Shown here piece by piece: positions 36,560-44,334 of a stretch of 64,000 bases of DNA. The notes under the pieces are model-generated. The model did not search any database, was not told the DNA's origin, and saw only the letters and a list, made by a program, of their open reading frames with translations. The DNA lies in contig CABIZX010000003.1 of NCBI GenBank assembly GCA_902363375.1, forward strand, positions 368,079 to 432,078, in the 5' to 3' direction. The DNA is from Clostridiaceae bacterium. GTDB lineage: Bacteria; Bacillota; Clostridia; Clostridiales; Clostridiaceae. The stretch's first letter is position 1. Each line of letters begins with the position of its first letter. The position numbers were made by a program, and so were the translations under genes.

Positions 36560-38123
36560 TAATGATGAAAAGTTTTTAAAAGTATGGAATAACCCTATTT
36601 TATTTATACAGAATTTCTTAAAGATAACCAATAAGCAAGGGAAACTTGTACCATTTAAATTAAATAAACCACAGAAGGATTTTATTAAGAATTTGGATAG
36701 TTATAATATTATATTAAAGTCAAGACAGATGGGAATGTCGGTGGCTGTATGTGGACTTGCGATATACTACGCAGTGACTCAACCTAATAGTACTTCAATG
36801 TTGTTATCGCATAATGATGAAAGTACAAGGGCAATATTTAATAAATTAAAAGCTATATATAATACTTTACCTTCTGCAATAAAACCAAAACTGCTAAGAA
36901 ATAATAGACAAGAATTACAACTTGCAAATGGTAGTATTATCTCATGTGCGACACTAGGGAGGACTGATAAATCAAGAGGAAATACACTTAAACTATGTCA
37001 TATTAGTGAATTTGCATTTGTTAATAGTGAAGTAGCAGATAAACAATTACTTGCCATTGAACAAGCTATTCAATCCAATGGACATCTTATTATAGAATCT
37101 ACTGCCAATGGATTAAACTTTTTTCATAACCATTATCAGAAGGCTAAGAAACAAGAGAACGCATATAAGAGTTTCTTTTACAATTATATAGATGGTAGTT
37201 GTATGTTTGAAAATGAATATATTAAATATAACAAGATTTTTGAGAATATAAATGGACATAAATTTAGTTTATCGGATTTAACAGAGGAAGAAGTGGCATT
37301 ACTAGACCACTACAAGGACAAGGGAATGAATTTAGATATTTTATGTTGGAGAAGGTTAAAGATACAGAATAGTTCAGTTCAACAGTTTAATCAGGAATTT
37401 CCTATAACAGATGATGTAGCCTTTATAAGTACTGGTGCATCCGTATTTGATAATGAGAAAATTACTAATGTGCTTAGAGTCTTAAACTTAAATAAAAATA
37501 AATATATAGATAAAAAAGATATTGAGGATTTACCAATGGAATTAAATGAATTTTATGGTAAGTCTTTTTTCATGTATCAAAAGCCAACGTTAGGAATGAA
37601 ATACTATATAGGTGTGGACTGTTCAGAGGGTATTGGAAAAGATAATAGTACTTGTGTAGTAATGGATAAGGATGGTGTAGAGGTGGCTATGTTTAAGAAT
37701 AATAAAATTAAACCTTATCAATTTGCAGAGTTTATTAATGTGCTAGGTCATTATTTTAATAAGGCTTTTTTAGTCGTAGAAAAGGCAAGTGGAGGACATA
37801 GTGTAATAGAACGGTTACGTCATGACTATAAATACATGAACATGAGTAAATACAAGACTTATGACCAATTTAATAGGGTTCAATTCCAAGTGGGATTTGA
37901 TACTAATGGCAAGACAAAAGGATTAATAATTAACGATTTACGAGAGATGTTCGAGAAAGGACAAATATTAATAAATTCTATAGAAACCGTAGAAGAAATG
38001 AAGGTTTTTGAGATTAAAACTAATGGCTCTATGGGAAGTATGAATGGTTATAAAGACGATTTAGTTATGGCAACTGCTTTAGCTATAAGTGGTGTAAAAG
38101 GTGGCACATATTATAAATGGTAA
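36552..38123 (+). CDS. terL: Large terminase subunit
   Basis: 523 residues. ATPase motifs: Walker A-like LKSRQMGMS (about 55-63), Walker B region LKLCHISEFAF (146-156, Glu153) and coupling motif IESTANG (181-187). The RNase H-like nuclease starts at YYIGVDCSEGIGKDNS (D356), with later acidic positions in VVEKAS and KDDLVMA. It packages DNA into proheads at the portal. Full length, so the element can probably package itself. Confidence 0.93.
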   Translation: MNNNDEKFLKVWNNPILFIQNFLKITNKQGKLVPFKLNKPQKDFIKNLDSYNIILKSRQMGMSVAVCGLAIYYAVTQPNSTSMLLSHNDESTRAIFNKLKAIYNTLPSAIKPKLLRNNRQELQLANGSIISCATLGRTDKSRGNTLKLCHISEFAFVNSEVADKQLLAIEQAIQSNGHLIIESTANGLNFFHNHYQKAKKQENAYKSFFYNYIDGSCMFENEYIKYNKIFENINGHKFSLSDLTEEEVALLDHYKDKGMNLDILCWRRLKIQNSSVQQFNQEFPITDDVAFISTGASVFDNEKITNVLRVLNLNKNKYIDKKDIEDLPMELNEFYGKSFFMYQKPTLGMKYYIGVDCSEGIGKDNSTCVVMDKDGVEVAMFKNNKIKPYQFAEFINVLGHYFNKAFLVVEKASGGHSVIERLRHDYKYMNMSKYKTYDQFNRVQFQVGFDTNGKTKGLIINDLREMFEKGQILINSIETVEEMKVFEIKTNGSMGSMNGYKDDLVMATALAISGVKGGTYYKW

Positions 38124-38136
38124 GGTAAACGAAATA

Positions 38137-38271
38137 ATGGCTACTATCTTAAATATAGTAACCACTACTTTAGCAGTTCTAACTTATAAAATTAATTCTA
38201 AATTGAACAACGCAGAATTAAAAATAAAAAAGTTAGAGTATAAAAATCTAAAAAGGAAACTTAAAAAATAG
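38137..38271 (+). CDS. Small protein with membrane-like N-terminus (44 aa)
   Basis: ATG at 38137 with TAAGGTAA upstream. The product MATILNIVTTTLAVLTYKIN... has a short hydrophobic segment then a Lys-rich coiled tail (KIKKLEYKNLKRKLKK). It sits between terL and portal. No family recognised. Confidence 0.4.
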   Translation: MATILNIVTTTLAVLTYKINSKLNNAELKIKKLEYKNLKRKLKK

Positions 38272-38277
38272 TTTCCA

Positions 38278-38301
38278 AGGAGGGGAATATATCTCCTCTC
38301 C
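38278..38301 (+). terminator. Hairpin after terL
   Basis: AAGGAGGGGA pairs with TCTCCTCTCCTT. The T run is weak, so it may be an RNA-stability hairpin rather than a full terminator. Confidence 0.4.
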
Positions 38302-38390
38302 TTATTATCTTCATTCACTATTTTACTATATTTTAAATTATATGTAAATAGATGAAAATCGATAAAATAAATAAAATAGGAGATGTTAAA

Positions 38391-39701
38391 ATGAATAAAG
38401 AATTAGAAAATTATATAACAAATACATATTCAAATAATCCATTGTGGTTTGAGGAAGAAGTAAAAAAGACTATTAATAAAACTAGGGTGATGAAGGTATT
38501 TGATTTGAAAGAGTATTTAAATGGAATACATAAAGTGTTGCAAAGGAAAGATGTTACTTTTAAAGATAAACAATTTATAGTTAAGAAATTAGTATTGCAA
38601 AATGCCAAGACAATATTAAATTTCCATAGCACATATTTGTTAGGGAATCCAATTAGTTTAGTTGGAACAGAGGAAGTCGTAAAACAAGTACAAGATGTTT
38701 ATAGATATGGCAACTATAACGATATAGATTTTAAGATTTTAGATAAGATGAATAAATTCGGTGATAGCTACGAATATGTATATACAGATGGAGATAGAAT
38801 TAAAAGTAAATTGATAGCTCCAGAGGATGCACACCCTGTTTTTGATGATAGAGGGGAATATGTAGCCTTTATTGAATATTGGACTAATATAGATAATATA
38901 TCATATTGGAATGTATATGCAGAGGATAAAGTATATAATTGGACAAATGAAGGTGGATATACTAGACTTATAAAAGAATATAATAATAGTAGTAAGAGCT
39001 TACCAATACATTATCATTCAATATCAGATGCAGATGAATTATTCGGTGAAGGATTACTAGAAATTATAATTCCAATTTTGGATGAAATAGAAGATTTATT
39101 ATCTAAGATGGGAGATAGTATATATACTCTTAGTTTAAATCCATTGTTATTGACTACAGGACAGGCAATTGAAGGTACAGTTAGTAATGATAGTGTTGGG
39201 TATAATGTAGCTTTAGAAGTGGGTAGTGATTTGAAATATGTTAATAGTGAGATGGATTATAATTGTATTAAATACTACTTAGATACTTTAAATAATAATC
39301 TTAATATGTGTGCATATATGCCATCTATATTAGGAGGGAATGGGAACATAGCTAATGTATCAGAAGTATCATTGAAACTACTATATCAACTCGCTGATGT
39401 GTTCGCAATGTTATCAGAGAAATCACTTAGAAGGGGAATGGATGAGAGATTAAATATAATAAGAAGGTTATTAAATATTAATGATGATGATAGTTATATT
39501 AATGTTATATTTAATTATAGTAGACCACAGAATATGAGTGAGTTACTTGATAATATTAAGAAACAGGTTGAGATGGGTGCATTATCAATACAAAGTATTA
39601 TAGAGAAGAGTCCATTAAGTTCAGATGTTGTAATGGAAATGGAAAGATTAAAGAATGAGAAGGTAGTCACAGAGAGTGACCACAATAAAGCTATCGTTTA
39701 G
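38391..39701 (+). CDS. Portal protein (SPP1 Gp6-like)
   Basis: 436 residues from the ATG at 38391, which has AGGAGATG upstream; an ATG at 38352 has no RBS. The opening YITNTYSNNPLWFEEEVKKT, then LNFHSTYLLGNPISLVG, NKFGDSYEYVYTDGD and PEDAHPVFDDRGEYVAFIEYW are the usual blocks of Phage_prot_Gp6 portals. It forms the DNA entry ring of the capsid. Confidence 0.92.
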   Translation: MNKELENYITNTYSNNPLWFEEEVKKTINKTRVMKVFDLKEYLNGIHKVLQRKDVTFKDKQFIVKKLVLQNAKTILNFHSTYLLGNPISLVGTEEVVKQVQDVYRYGNYNDIDFKILDKMNKFGDSYEYVYTDGDRIKSKLIAPEDAHPVFDDRGEYVAFIEYWTNIDNISYWNVYAEDKVYNWTNEGGYTRLIKEYNNSSKSLPIHYHSISDADELFGEGLLEIIIPILDEIEDLLSKMGDSIYTLSLNPLLLTTGQAIEGTVSNDSVGYNVALEVGSDLKYVNSEMDYNCIKYYLDTLNNNLNMCAYMPSILGGNGNIANVSEVSLKLLYQLADVFAMLSEKSLRRGMDERLNIIRRLLNINDDDSYINVIFNYSRPQNMSELLDNIKKQVEMGALSIQSIIEKSPLSSDVVMEMERLKNEKVVTESDHNKAIV

Positions 39702-40493
39702 AATGATAACAACTGAATCCATGATTGAAGGTCAGTTAGGTAATATATCTTAGAGTTGTTATTGGTAGATTATAAATACTTTCACACTTTAATGTGATAA
39801 AGTAAATGGTTAAAATAACTGACATAATCAAACTTACAATAATTTAATACTTTAGTGTGTTAAGGTAAATGATTTTAGGGGAAAACGTTCGTAAAATAAG
39901 TATATTTACATAAAATGATACTAACTACAATATGGATAAAATAGGTAGTAAATCAGCTATAAAATCGAAATTTTAATGGTAAAAGTTTATATATAGTAAA
40001 CTATTGGCTAAAAATGGACAAAATGAAATAATGACATTGTAGGCTATTCTCGTAAAGTGTTGGTATCACTAGGGTGTAGCCTATTTATGTACCTTGTATA
40101 ATGTCGTGAAAGTATCATTTAACGACATTCATAATTCGTTCACAAATATGAAATATGTTTTTTAAGTGGATATTATTATGAGCCGATAACATTGAATTAT
40201 ATTAAAACACGAACGTTGACCGTTACCCCTTTTTTAATATATGTGCGTTAACTATATATAAAACCACCCACAGAAAAATATCACCTAAATTATAGGTACA
40301 AAAGGATTCATAAAAGTGCAAAAAAGGTACATAAAAGTACCCTTAAATTTTTGATATTTTAATCAAATTTCACATCCTTAATACAAAATATATAATTTTA
40401 TAAAAATAGGGTAAGTAGTGCTATTTTAAAAAATGAAGGAATTTATGTAATAATATAGAATTATATATTTATAATAATTAGGGGGAGATAAAA
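39702..40493 (+). other. 792-bp noncoding region after portal
   Basis: No ORF. It contains an imperfect repeat pair starting AATACTTT (39775-39808 and 39846-39871, the first with a CACACTTTAATGTG palindrome), repeat copy A10 inside a hairpin (AGGCTA near 40041 with TAGCCT near 40077), and ATAAAAGT repeats near 40311-40350, one within GGTAC-ATAAAA-GTACC. It may hold a packaging or replication site. Confidence 0.45.
40059..40086 (+). repeat. Dispersed element repeat, copy A10 (direct)
   Basis: GTTGGTATCACTAGGGTGTA followed by GCCTATTT. The core diverges after ACTAGG. Confidence 0.5.
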
Positions 40494-41144
40494 ATGGAGG
40501 AAAATAATATACTAAATAAAAAAGTTAATTTAACGAAGAAGACTAAGATTGTTATAGGTATAGTTATAGGAATTATATTAATTGGGGCAATAACTATTTA
40601 CTGTATTTTACCACCATCAGTAGATTCGACTTTTAAGAAGGCATTAGAAATTCAAAACACTGGAGGAACTGAAGAAGCTATACCGTTTATATTTGAAACT
40701 TATGGAATTAACTCTGAAAATGGAATCGCAGATGATTCTTTATTTCCAAAGTTGAGAAAAGATAGGGCAATTACAGTTATGGAAAAAGTGACAAAGGAAA
40801 TTATTAGCCAACTAGAAGGGTCATTAAATGAATTTGAAAATATTGCAGGTACATCTTTTGAAAATTTTAGTAAAATTAAAATTGATAATGTTGAAATATC
40901 AAAGAAAAACTATAGTAGTGAATTTGTTGATTTGAATATAACAATTAAAAATGATAGTGATGTAGATATAAACTATATAAAGGTAAATATCTATTTACTT
41001 GATAATGATGGAAAAACAGTTAAGAGTGATTGGACAAATGATAGTGCTTGTATCAAACCAGGAGCACAACAGATAATAAGCAAGATGTTAAAAAATGATG
41101 GAACATGGTCAAAAGTTCAATGTGAAATAGTAGAGGTTAGATAA
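40494..41144 (+). CDS. Membrane-anchored FxLYD-type protein
   Basis: 216 residues, RBS AGGGGGAG. One membrane segment (about residues 20-40, IVIGIVIGIILIGAITIY). The outer C-terminal part (DVEISKKNYSSEFVDLNITIKNDSDVDINYIKVNIYLLD, split here by family strands) resembles FxLYD beta-sandwich domains found in Gram-positive surface proteins. Such a surface protein in a satellite could act in superinfection exclusion, but this is inference. Confidence 0.6.
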   Translation: MEENNILNKKVNLTKKTKIVIGIVIGIILIGAITIYCILPPSVDSTFKKALEIQNTGGTEEAIPFIFETYGINSENGIADDSLFPKLRKDRAITVMEKVTKEIISQLEGSLNEFENIAGTSFENFSKIKIDNVEISKKNYSSEFVDLNITIKNDSDVDINYIKVNIYLLDNDGKTVKSDWTNDSACIKPGAQQIISKMLKNDGTWSKVQCEIVEVR

Positions 41145-41340
41145 CTAATAATTAAAGGTTACCCCAAATGTGTAGTCCTTTTTATTTGCTTTCAAAACTA
41201 GTAGTATTAATTTTAAGATGTAGAAAATGTCGGTCGATATTTTATCTATTTATTTCAATACCATACTAATGTTCATTAATAAAGCTGATTAAATTACTTA
41301 CTTTTATAAAGTTATTATTAATGAAGAACATGATTTATAG

Positions 41341-41395
41341 AAATTCTAATTTACTTACGTTATTATGTTTATTTAACGTAAATAAATTAGAATTT
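41341..41395 (+). repeat. 22-bp hairpin H1 of the candidate origin
   Basis: Arms 41341-41362 and 41374-41395 pair with one wobble. The arms contain TAATTTACTTACGTTA, the complement of the iteron TAACGTAAGTAAATTA. Confidence 0.75.
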
Positions 41396-41477
41396 TATGT
41401 ATTAAGAGCCTATTACAAAGTATAATTCCACGTAAATTTATATGAAGTTTAGTTTAATTCTAATATTTATTGATATT

Positions 41478-41528
41478 ATTCTACTTTACTTACGTTATTA
41501 AAGAGATATAACGTAAGTAAAGTAGAAT
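41478..41528 (+). repeat. 21-bp perfect hairpin H2 of the candidate origin
   Basis: Arms 41478-41498 and 41508-41528 are perfect complements around a 9-nt loop. The right arm carries ATAACGTAAGTAAAGTAGAA, almost the same word as H1 and the direct iterons. Confidence 0.85.
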
Positions 41529-41542
41529 TTTATTTTAATAAT

Positions 41543-41741
41543 GACAAAATGAGGAGATACTATGGACAAATTAAGGACTTTTTATTCATTATATTGTATT
41601 AATTACCTTATTAAGGATGAAAACACGTAAGTAAATTAGACTTTAACGTAAGTAAATTAGAAAAAACACTAAATCTTAAACAAAATTCCTCAATTTGTCC
41701 TATTTAAATTATAAAAGACTATTTATAGTCCTCATTTTGTC
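41543..41741 (+). other. Candidate replication origin: iterons in nested inverted repeats
   Basis: Two direct iterons ACGTAAGTAAATTAGA lie at 41625-41640 and 41646-41661, spaced 21 bp (two helical turns). They sit inside nested inverted repeats: GACAAAATGAGGA (41543-41555) with TCCTCATTTTGTC (41729-41741), and GGACAAATTAAGGA (41564-41577) with TCCTCAATTTGTCC (41687-41700). With H1 and H2 the word occurs six times in 320 bp, as in an iteron origin. Confidence 0.6.
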
Positions 41742-41804
41742 ACCTTTAAGATGTAGACTAGTGACATTGAATCTTAAAAATAAATAAAATAGGAGTGATA
41801 TAAA

Positions 41805-42149
41805 ATGACTAACTTAGAAAGATTAAAACTAGAATTATCTAACAAACAATATTATACAGATGCAGAATACACAGTATTTTTACAGGAGAATAATTTAGAG
41901 TCTACAAGTAAATATCATAAAGAATTAAATCAAATAAACTTATTAGAAACAGTAATATCAATACTTGAAACACTAGCTAATGATGTTGATTTAATGAGAA
42001 AAATTGATAGTAAAGATATAATTTCAGTAGACCAAGCCAGTAAATATTTATCTACTAGAATACAAGCTATTAAATCTAAAATTATAGAAATTCAAGAGTC
42101 ACAAAATGAATCTATTGGAAATATTAACATGATGTTTTTCACTAGATAG
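41805..42149 (+). CDS. Head-tail connector-like protein
   Basis: 114 residues. MTNLERLKLELSNKQYYTDAEYTVFLQENNL is the entry of a helical adaptor family found between capsid and head-closure genes in clostridial siphophages. RBS TAGGAGTGATA. The helical architecture suits the connector placed under the portal. It precedes the Ig-domain protein by 11 bp. Confidence 0.65.
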   Translation: MTNLERLKLELSNKQYYTDAEYTVFLQENNLESTSKYHKELNQINLLETVISILETLANDVDLMRKIDSKDIISVDQASKYLSTRIQAIKSKIIEIQESQNESIGNINMMFFTR

Positions 42150-42160
42150 GAGGTGATAAA

Positions 42161-43039
42161 ATGGATACTAATAAATTAATATTAGATAGTTTTAATAAAG
42201 TTTTGGGGTTGGTGGGAAAGCCAATAAAAATAAAAACAGTAACACCAACAACGACTATTAATACTAATGCAATTATAAAATATATAGATGCCCTAGGAGA
42301 TAAGATGGCTACGGGAGTGCTTTATACTCTTATAGATACATTTACTTTTAAAGTACCATTTTGCAATTGTAAAAAGGGAGATATAGTACTTTACAAAAAT
42401 AATAAATATAAAATAAACTCCATAGATTATAGTATAGAAGGCATTTTAACTTTGTATTGTATTTATGAGGGTATAAGTGCAGAATACAAAATAACTCTTA
42501 CAGAAACAAATACAACTTTAATGATAGATAATACATATCAAATAGTTTCAAGTTGTACTGAAAATGGTATTATCATAGAAAATCCTGCTATTATATACGT
42601 TTCAAATAACCCTAATGTTGTCAAAGTATCATCTACAGGGATTATTACAGGTATTGCAGAGGGTGATACTTCTATAACTTGTACATATGAGGGCATAAGT
42701 GCAACTATTAGTGTAACAGTTACGGCAATACCACAGGTAGAATTAACACCTATTAAAATAGTCGGTGAAGAATACGTGAGTTATAATACTACACAAATAT
42801 ATAGAGTATACGTTGATGATGGAAATAGTTTTAGTAGAATAGTGCCAGTAGGAAGAACTTTTAAATTTGAACTAGATGAAGATACAATTGAAGACAATTT
42901 AGCAGAAATAGTAAGTGTTAAAGATACAACTTGTACTATTAAAGCGTTATCCAATAGAGGTTCTATGGTAGAATTAACTGCTAGAGATAATGCAGATGGA
43001 CAATATCAAGCAAGTTTTGTTTTATATGTTGTTAAGTAA
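42161..43039 (+). CDS. Head-closure-like protein fused to Ig-like (BIG2) domain
   Basis: 292 residues, RBS TAGGAGGTGATA. Residues 1-90 (MDTNKLILDSFNKVLGLVGK...GDIVLYKNNKYKINSI) look like a small beta-barrel head-completion or tail-attachment protein. Residues 95-190 form a BIG2-type Ig-like domain with IENPAIIYVSNNPNVVKVS, GIITGIAEGDTSITCTYEG. A further beta domain of about 95 residues ends the protein. The Ig-like part could decorate the neck or bind cell surface sugars. The N-terminal call is inference. Confidence 0.6.
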   Translation: MDTNKLILDSFNKVLGLVGKPIKIKTVTPTTTINTNAIIKYIDALGDKMATGVLYTLIDTFTFKVPFCNCKKGDIVLYKNNKYKINSIDYSIEGILTLYCIYEGISAEYKITLTETNTTLMIDNTYQIVSSCTENGIIIENPAIIYVSNNPNVVKVSSTGIITGIAEGDTSITCTYEGISATISVTVTAIPQVELTPIKIVGEEYVSYNTTQIYRVYVDDGNSFSRIVPVGRTFKFELDEDTIEDNLAEIVSVKDTTCTIKALSNRGSMVELTARDNADGQYQASFVLYVVK

Positions 43040-43086
43040 CTAAGACTAGAATTAATTTTCTAGCCTTTTTTATTGGAGGTGAAAAC

Positions 43087-43305
43087 ATGGAAGAAATATT
43101 AAAATTAATAACTACATATGGTTTAACTACAGTATTATTTATATTCTTATTTTTTTATAATCTGAAAGATAGTCGAGAAAGAGAATTAAAATATCAAGAG
43201 AGAGAAGTAAAATATCAAGAAGTTATAACTATTTTAACGGACAAATTTGAAACTATAGAAGAAGTAAAAAAAGATGTAGAGGAAATTAAAAATAAATTAA
43301 TTTAA
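43087..43305 (+). CDS. UviB/BhlA-like holin
   Basis: 72 residues, RBS TGGAGGTGAAAA. One hydrophobic helix (about residues 4-23) then a charged coiled coil (LKDSRERELKYQEREVKYQE...EEVKKDVEEIKNKL). This is the BhlA/UviB layout known from C. perfringens bacteriocin plasmids and phages. No endolysin is encoded in the element, so lysis would need a helper or host enzyme. Confidence 0.82.
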   Translation: MEEILKLITTYGLTTVLFIFLFFYNLKDSRERELKYQEREVKYQEVITILTDKFETIEEVKKDVEEIKNKLI

Positions 43306-43314
43306 GAAAGTGTG

Positions 43315-43343
43315 TTGACAAGATTTACAAGTAGTTATAATAT
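43315..43343 (+). promoter_or_regulatory. Strong promoter at the right end, pointing out through attR
   Basis: TTGACA (43315-43320), a 17-bp spacer and TAATAT (43338-43343), with overlapping TATAAT. In the integrated state it points to downstream chromosomal DNA. In the excised circle it would read over attP towards the integrase gene. Confidence 0.55.
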
Positions 43344-43402
43344 TATATGTACATGGATTATTTGTAATTAATCTAGTATACTTTTAAATTAATATATGTG
43401 TG

Positions 43403-43414
43403 ATGGCTTTAAAC
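43403..43414 (-). repeat. Element terminal inverted repeat, right copy
   Basis: ATGGCTTTAAAC, exact reverse complement of 27754-27765 near the left end. Confidence 0.55.
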
Positions 43415-43424
43415 ATGATGGTTT

Positions 43425-43510
43425 GAAGGATTGTTAATGAAGTAAATGGAGTAAACAGAATTGTTTATGATATAACTTCAAAACCCCCTTCAACTATAGA
43501 GTGGGAGTAA
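43425..43510 (+). repeat. attR: 86-bp direct repeat of the guaA 3' end
   Basis: Identical to 27656-27741. It is a displaced guaA tail without a start. The sequence after it differs from that after attL. Confidence 0.95.
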
Positions 43511-43646
43511 AATTTATTCCAAAATAAATTCTATAAATATATTCTAATAGACTCAGACATTACTCTATCAATTACTTGGAAGAGTAATGTCACCTAAACC
43601 AAAATGTATTTATACATGTTACATGTTTAAATAAAATCACACCCAA

Positions 43647-43702
43647 AAAAAGTAGTTATGGATTTCTAGATTTTCTAGAAATCCATGGCTACTTTTTTTA
43701 TA
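43647..43702 (+). terminator. Original guaA terminator, displaced by the element
   Basis: A 20-bp stem (43651-43670 with 43674-43693) followed by T residues. It lies downstream of attR, where the guaA operon would have ended before insertion. Its left arm resembles the terminator inside the left end of the element. Confidence 0.85.
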
Positions 43703-43830
43703 TCTATCAGACATGAAAGACATTAGAAAGTCAATTTATATTTTAAAAAATTATAAAATTTTATCTACTTAGGATGGTACAAATTTACTGGAATCTAATA
43801 CTATGATATTGTAAAGGAGATGATTAAAAA

Positions 43831-44154
43831 ATGAGTTTAGAAATACATGATTATAACAGAGATTCTCAATCTTTAAGAGATCAATGTAGAAGGTATATGT
43901 TTTGTCACGTTATGTTAACAAGAGCAGATGGAACTATAATGGATGGAATCATTGAAAATGTAGATGATGATAATGTTACAATGCTAGTTGGTGAAGATGT
44001 AATGGAGGAAGACAATAACGCTCCATCTATGCAACAGCGACAATTTGGCCCTCAAGGTGGCCAAAGAAGAAGATTTAGACGCTTTAGACGTAGACGTTTT
44101 CCATTTAGAGATTTATCTAGATTATTCCTAATTTATCTTCCATTTCAATTCTAA
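43831..44154 (+). CDS. LSm-like Arg-rich protein, unknown
   Basis: 107 residues, RBS AAAGGAGATG. CHVMLTRADGTIMDGIIENVDDDNVTMLVGEDV looks like a small Sm-type barrel. An Arg/Phe-rich segment RRRFRRFRRRRFPFRDL and a hydrophobic end follow. Similar proteins occur in sporulating Firmicutes and some are spore associated. RNA binding is inferred from the fold and charge. Confidence 0.6.
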   Translation: MSLEIHDYNRDSQSLRDQCRRYMFCHVMLTRADGTIMDGIIENVDDDNVTMLVGEDVMEEDNNAPSMQQRQFGPQGGQRRRFRRFRRRRFPFRDLSRLFLIYLPFQF

Positions 44155-44297
44155 AATCCCTATTAGTGAGAAATACTTAGCAAACAGATAGACAGCAATG
44201 TGATTCTTTATAATATTGAAGTGAAAAATTTAAATGAATCACACTTTAAGAAGTATTCATATAAGAAATATACTTAAATGAAATTACATTAAAAAAT

Positions 44298-44332
44298 AAA
44301 ACCCTAGGCAATATATTGTCTAGGGTTTTTGA
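44298..44332 (+). terminator. Bidirectional terminator
   Basis: AAACCCTAGGCAATA and TATTGTCTAGGGTTT pair, with T runs on either strand. It lies between the convergent genes at 43831 and 44335. Confidence 0.85.
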
Positions 44333-44334
44333 GT

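Larger units (their letters stand above)
27656..43510 (+). mobile_element. 15.8-kb integrated capsid-encoding element in guaA (phage-satellite-like)
   Basis: The unit between the two 86-bp repeats is 15,769 bp. It encodes an integrase at the left end, HTH regulators, a RepL-like initiator, scaffold, major capsid, terminase subunits, portal, connector-like proteins and a holin. Tail, tape-measure, baseplate and endolysin genes are absent. All genes are on the + strand and separated by long structured noncoding DNA. Size, integrase position and gene set fit a capsid-forming satellite (cf-PICI concept), but the gene order and RNA content do not match any I know. Confidence 0.85.

Noticed and set aside
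27656-43510. Simple remnant of a full prophage
   Set aside because: Capsid, portal and terminase genes are intact and full length, the ends are perfect, and gene order is unlike a deleted prophage; still kept as the main alternative.
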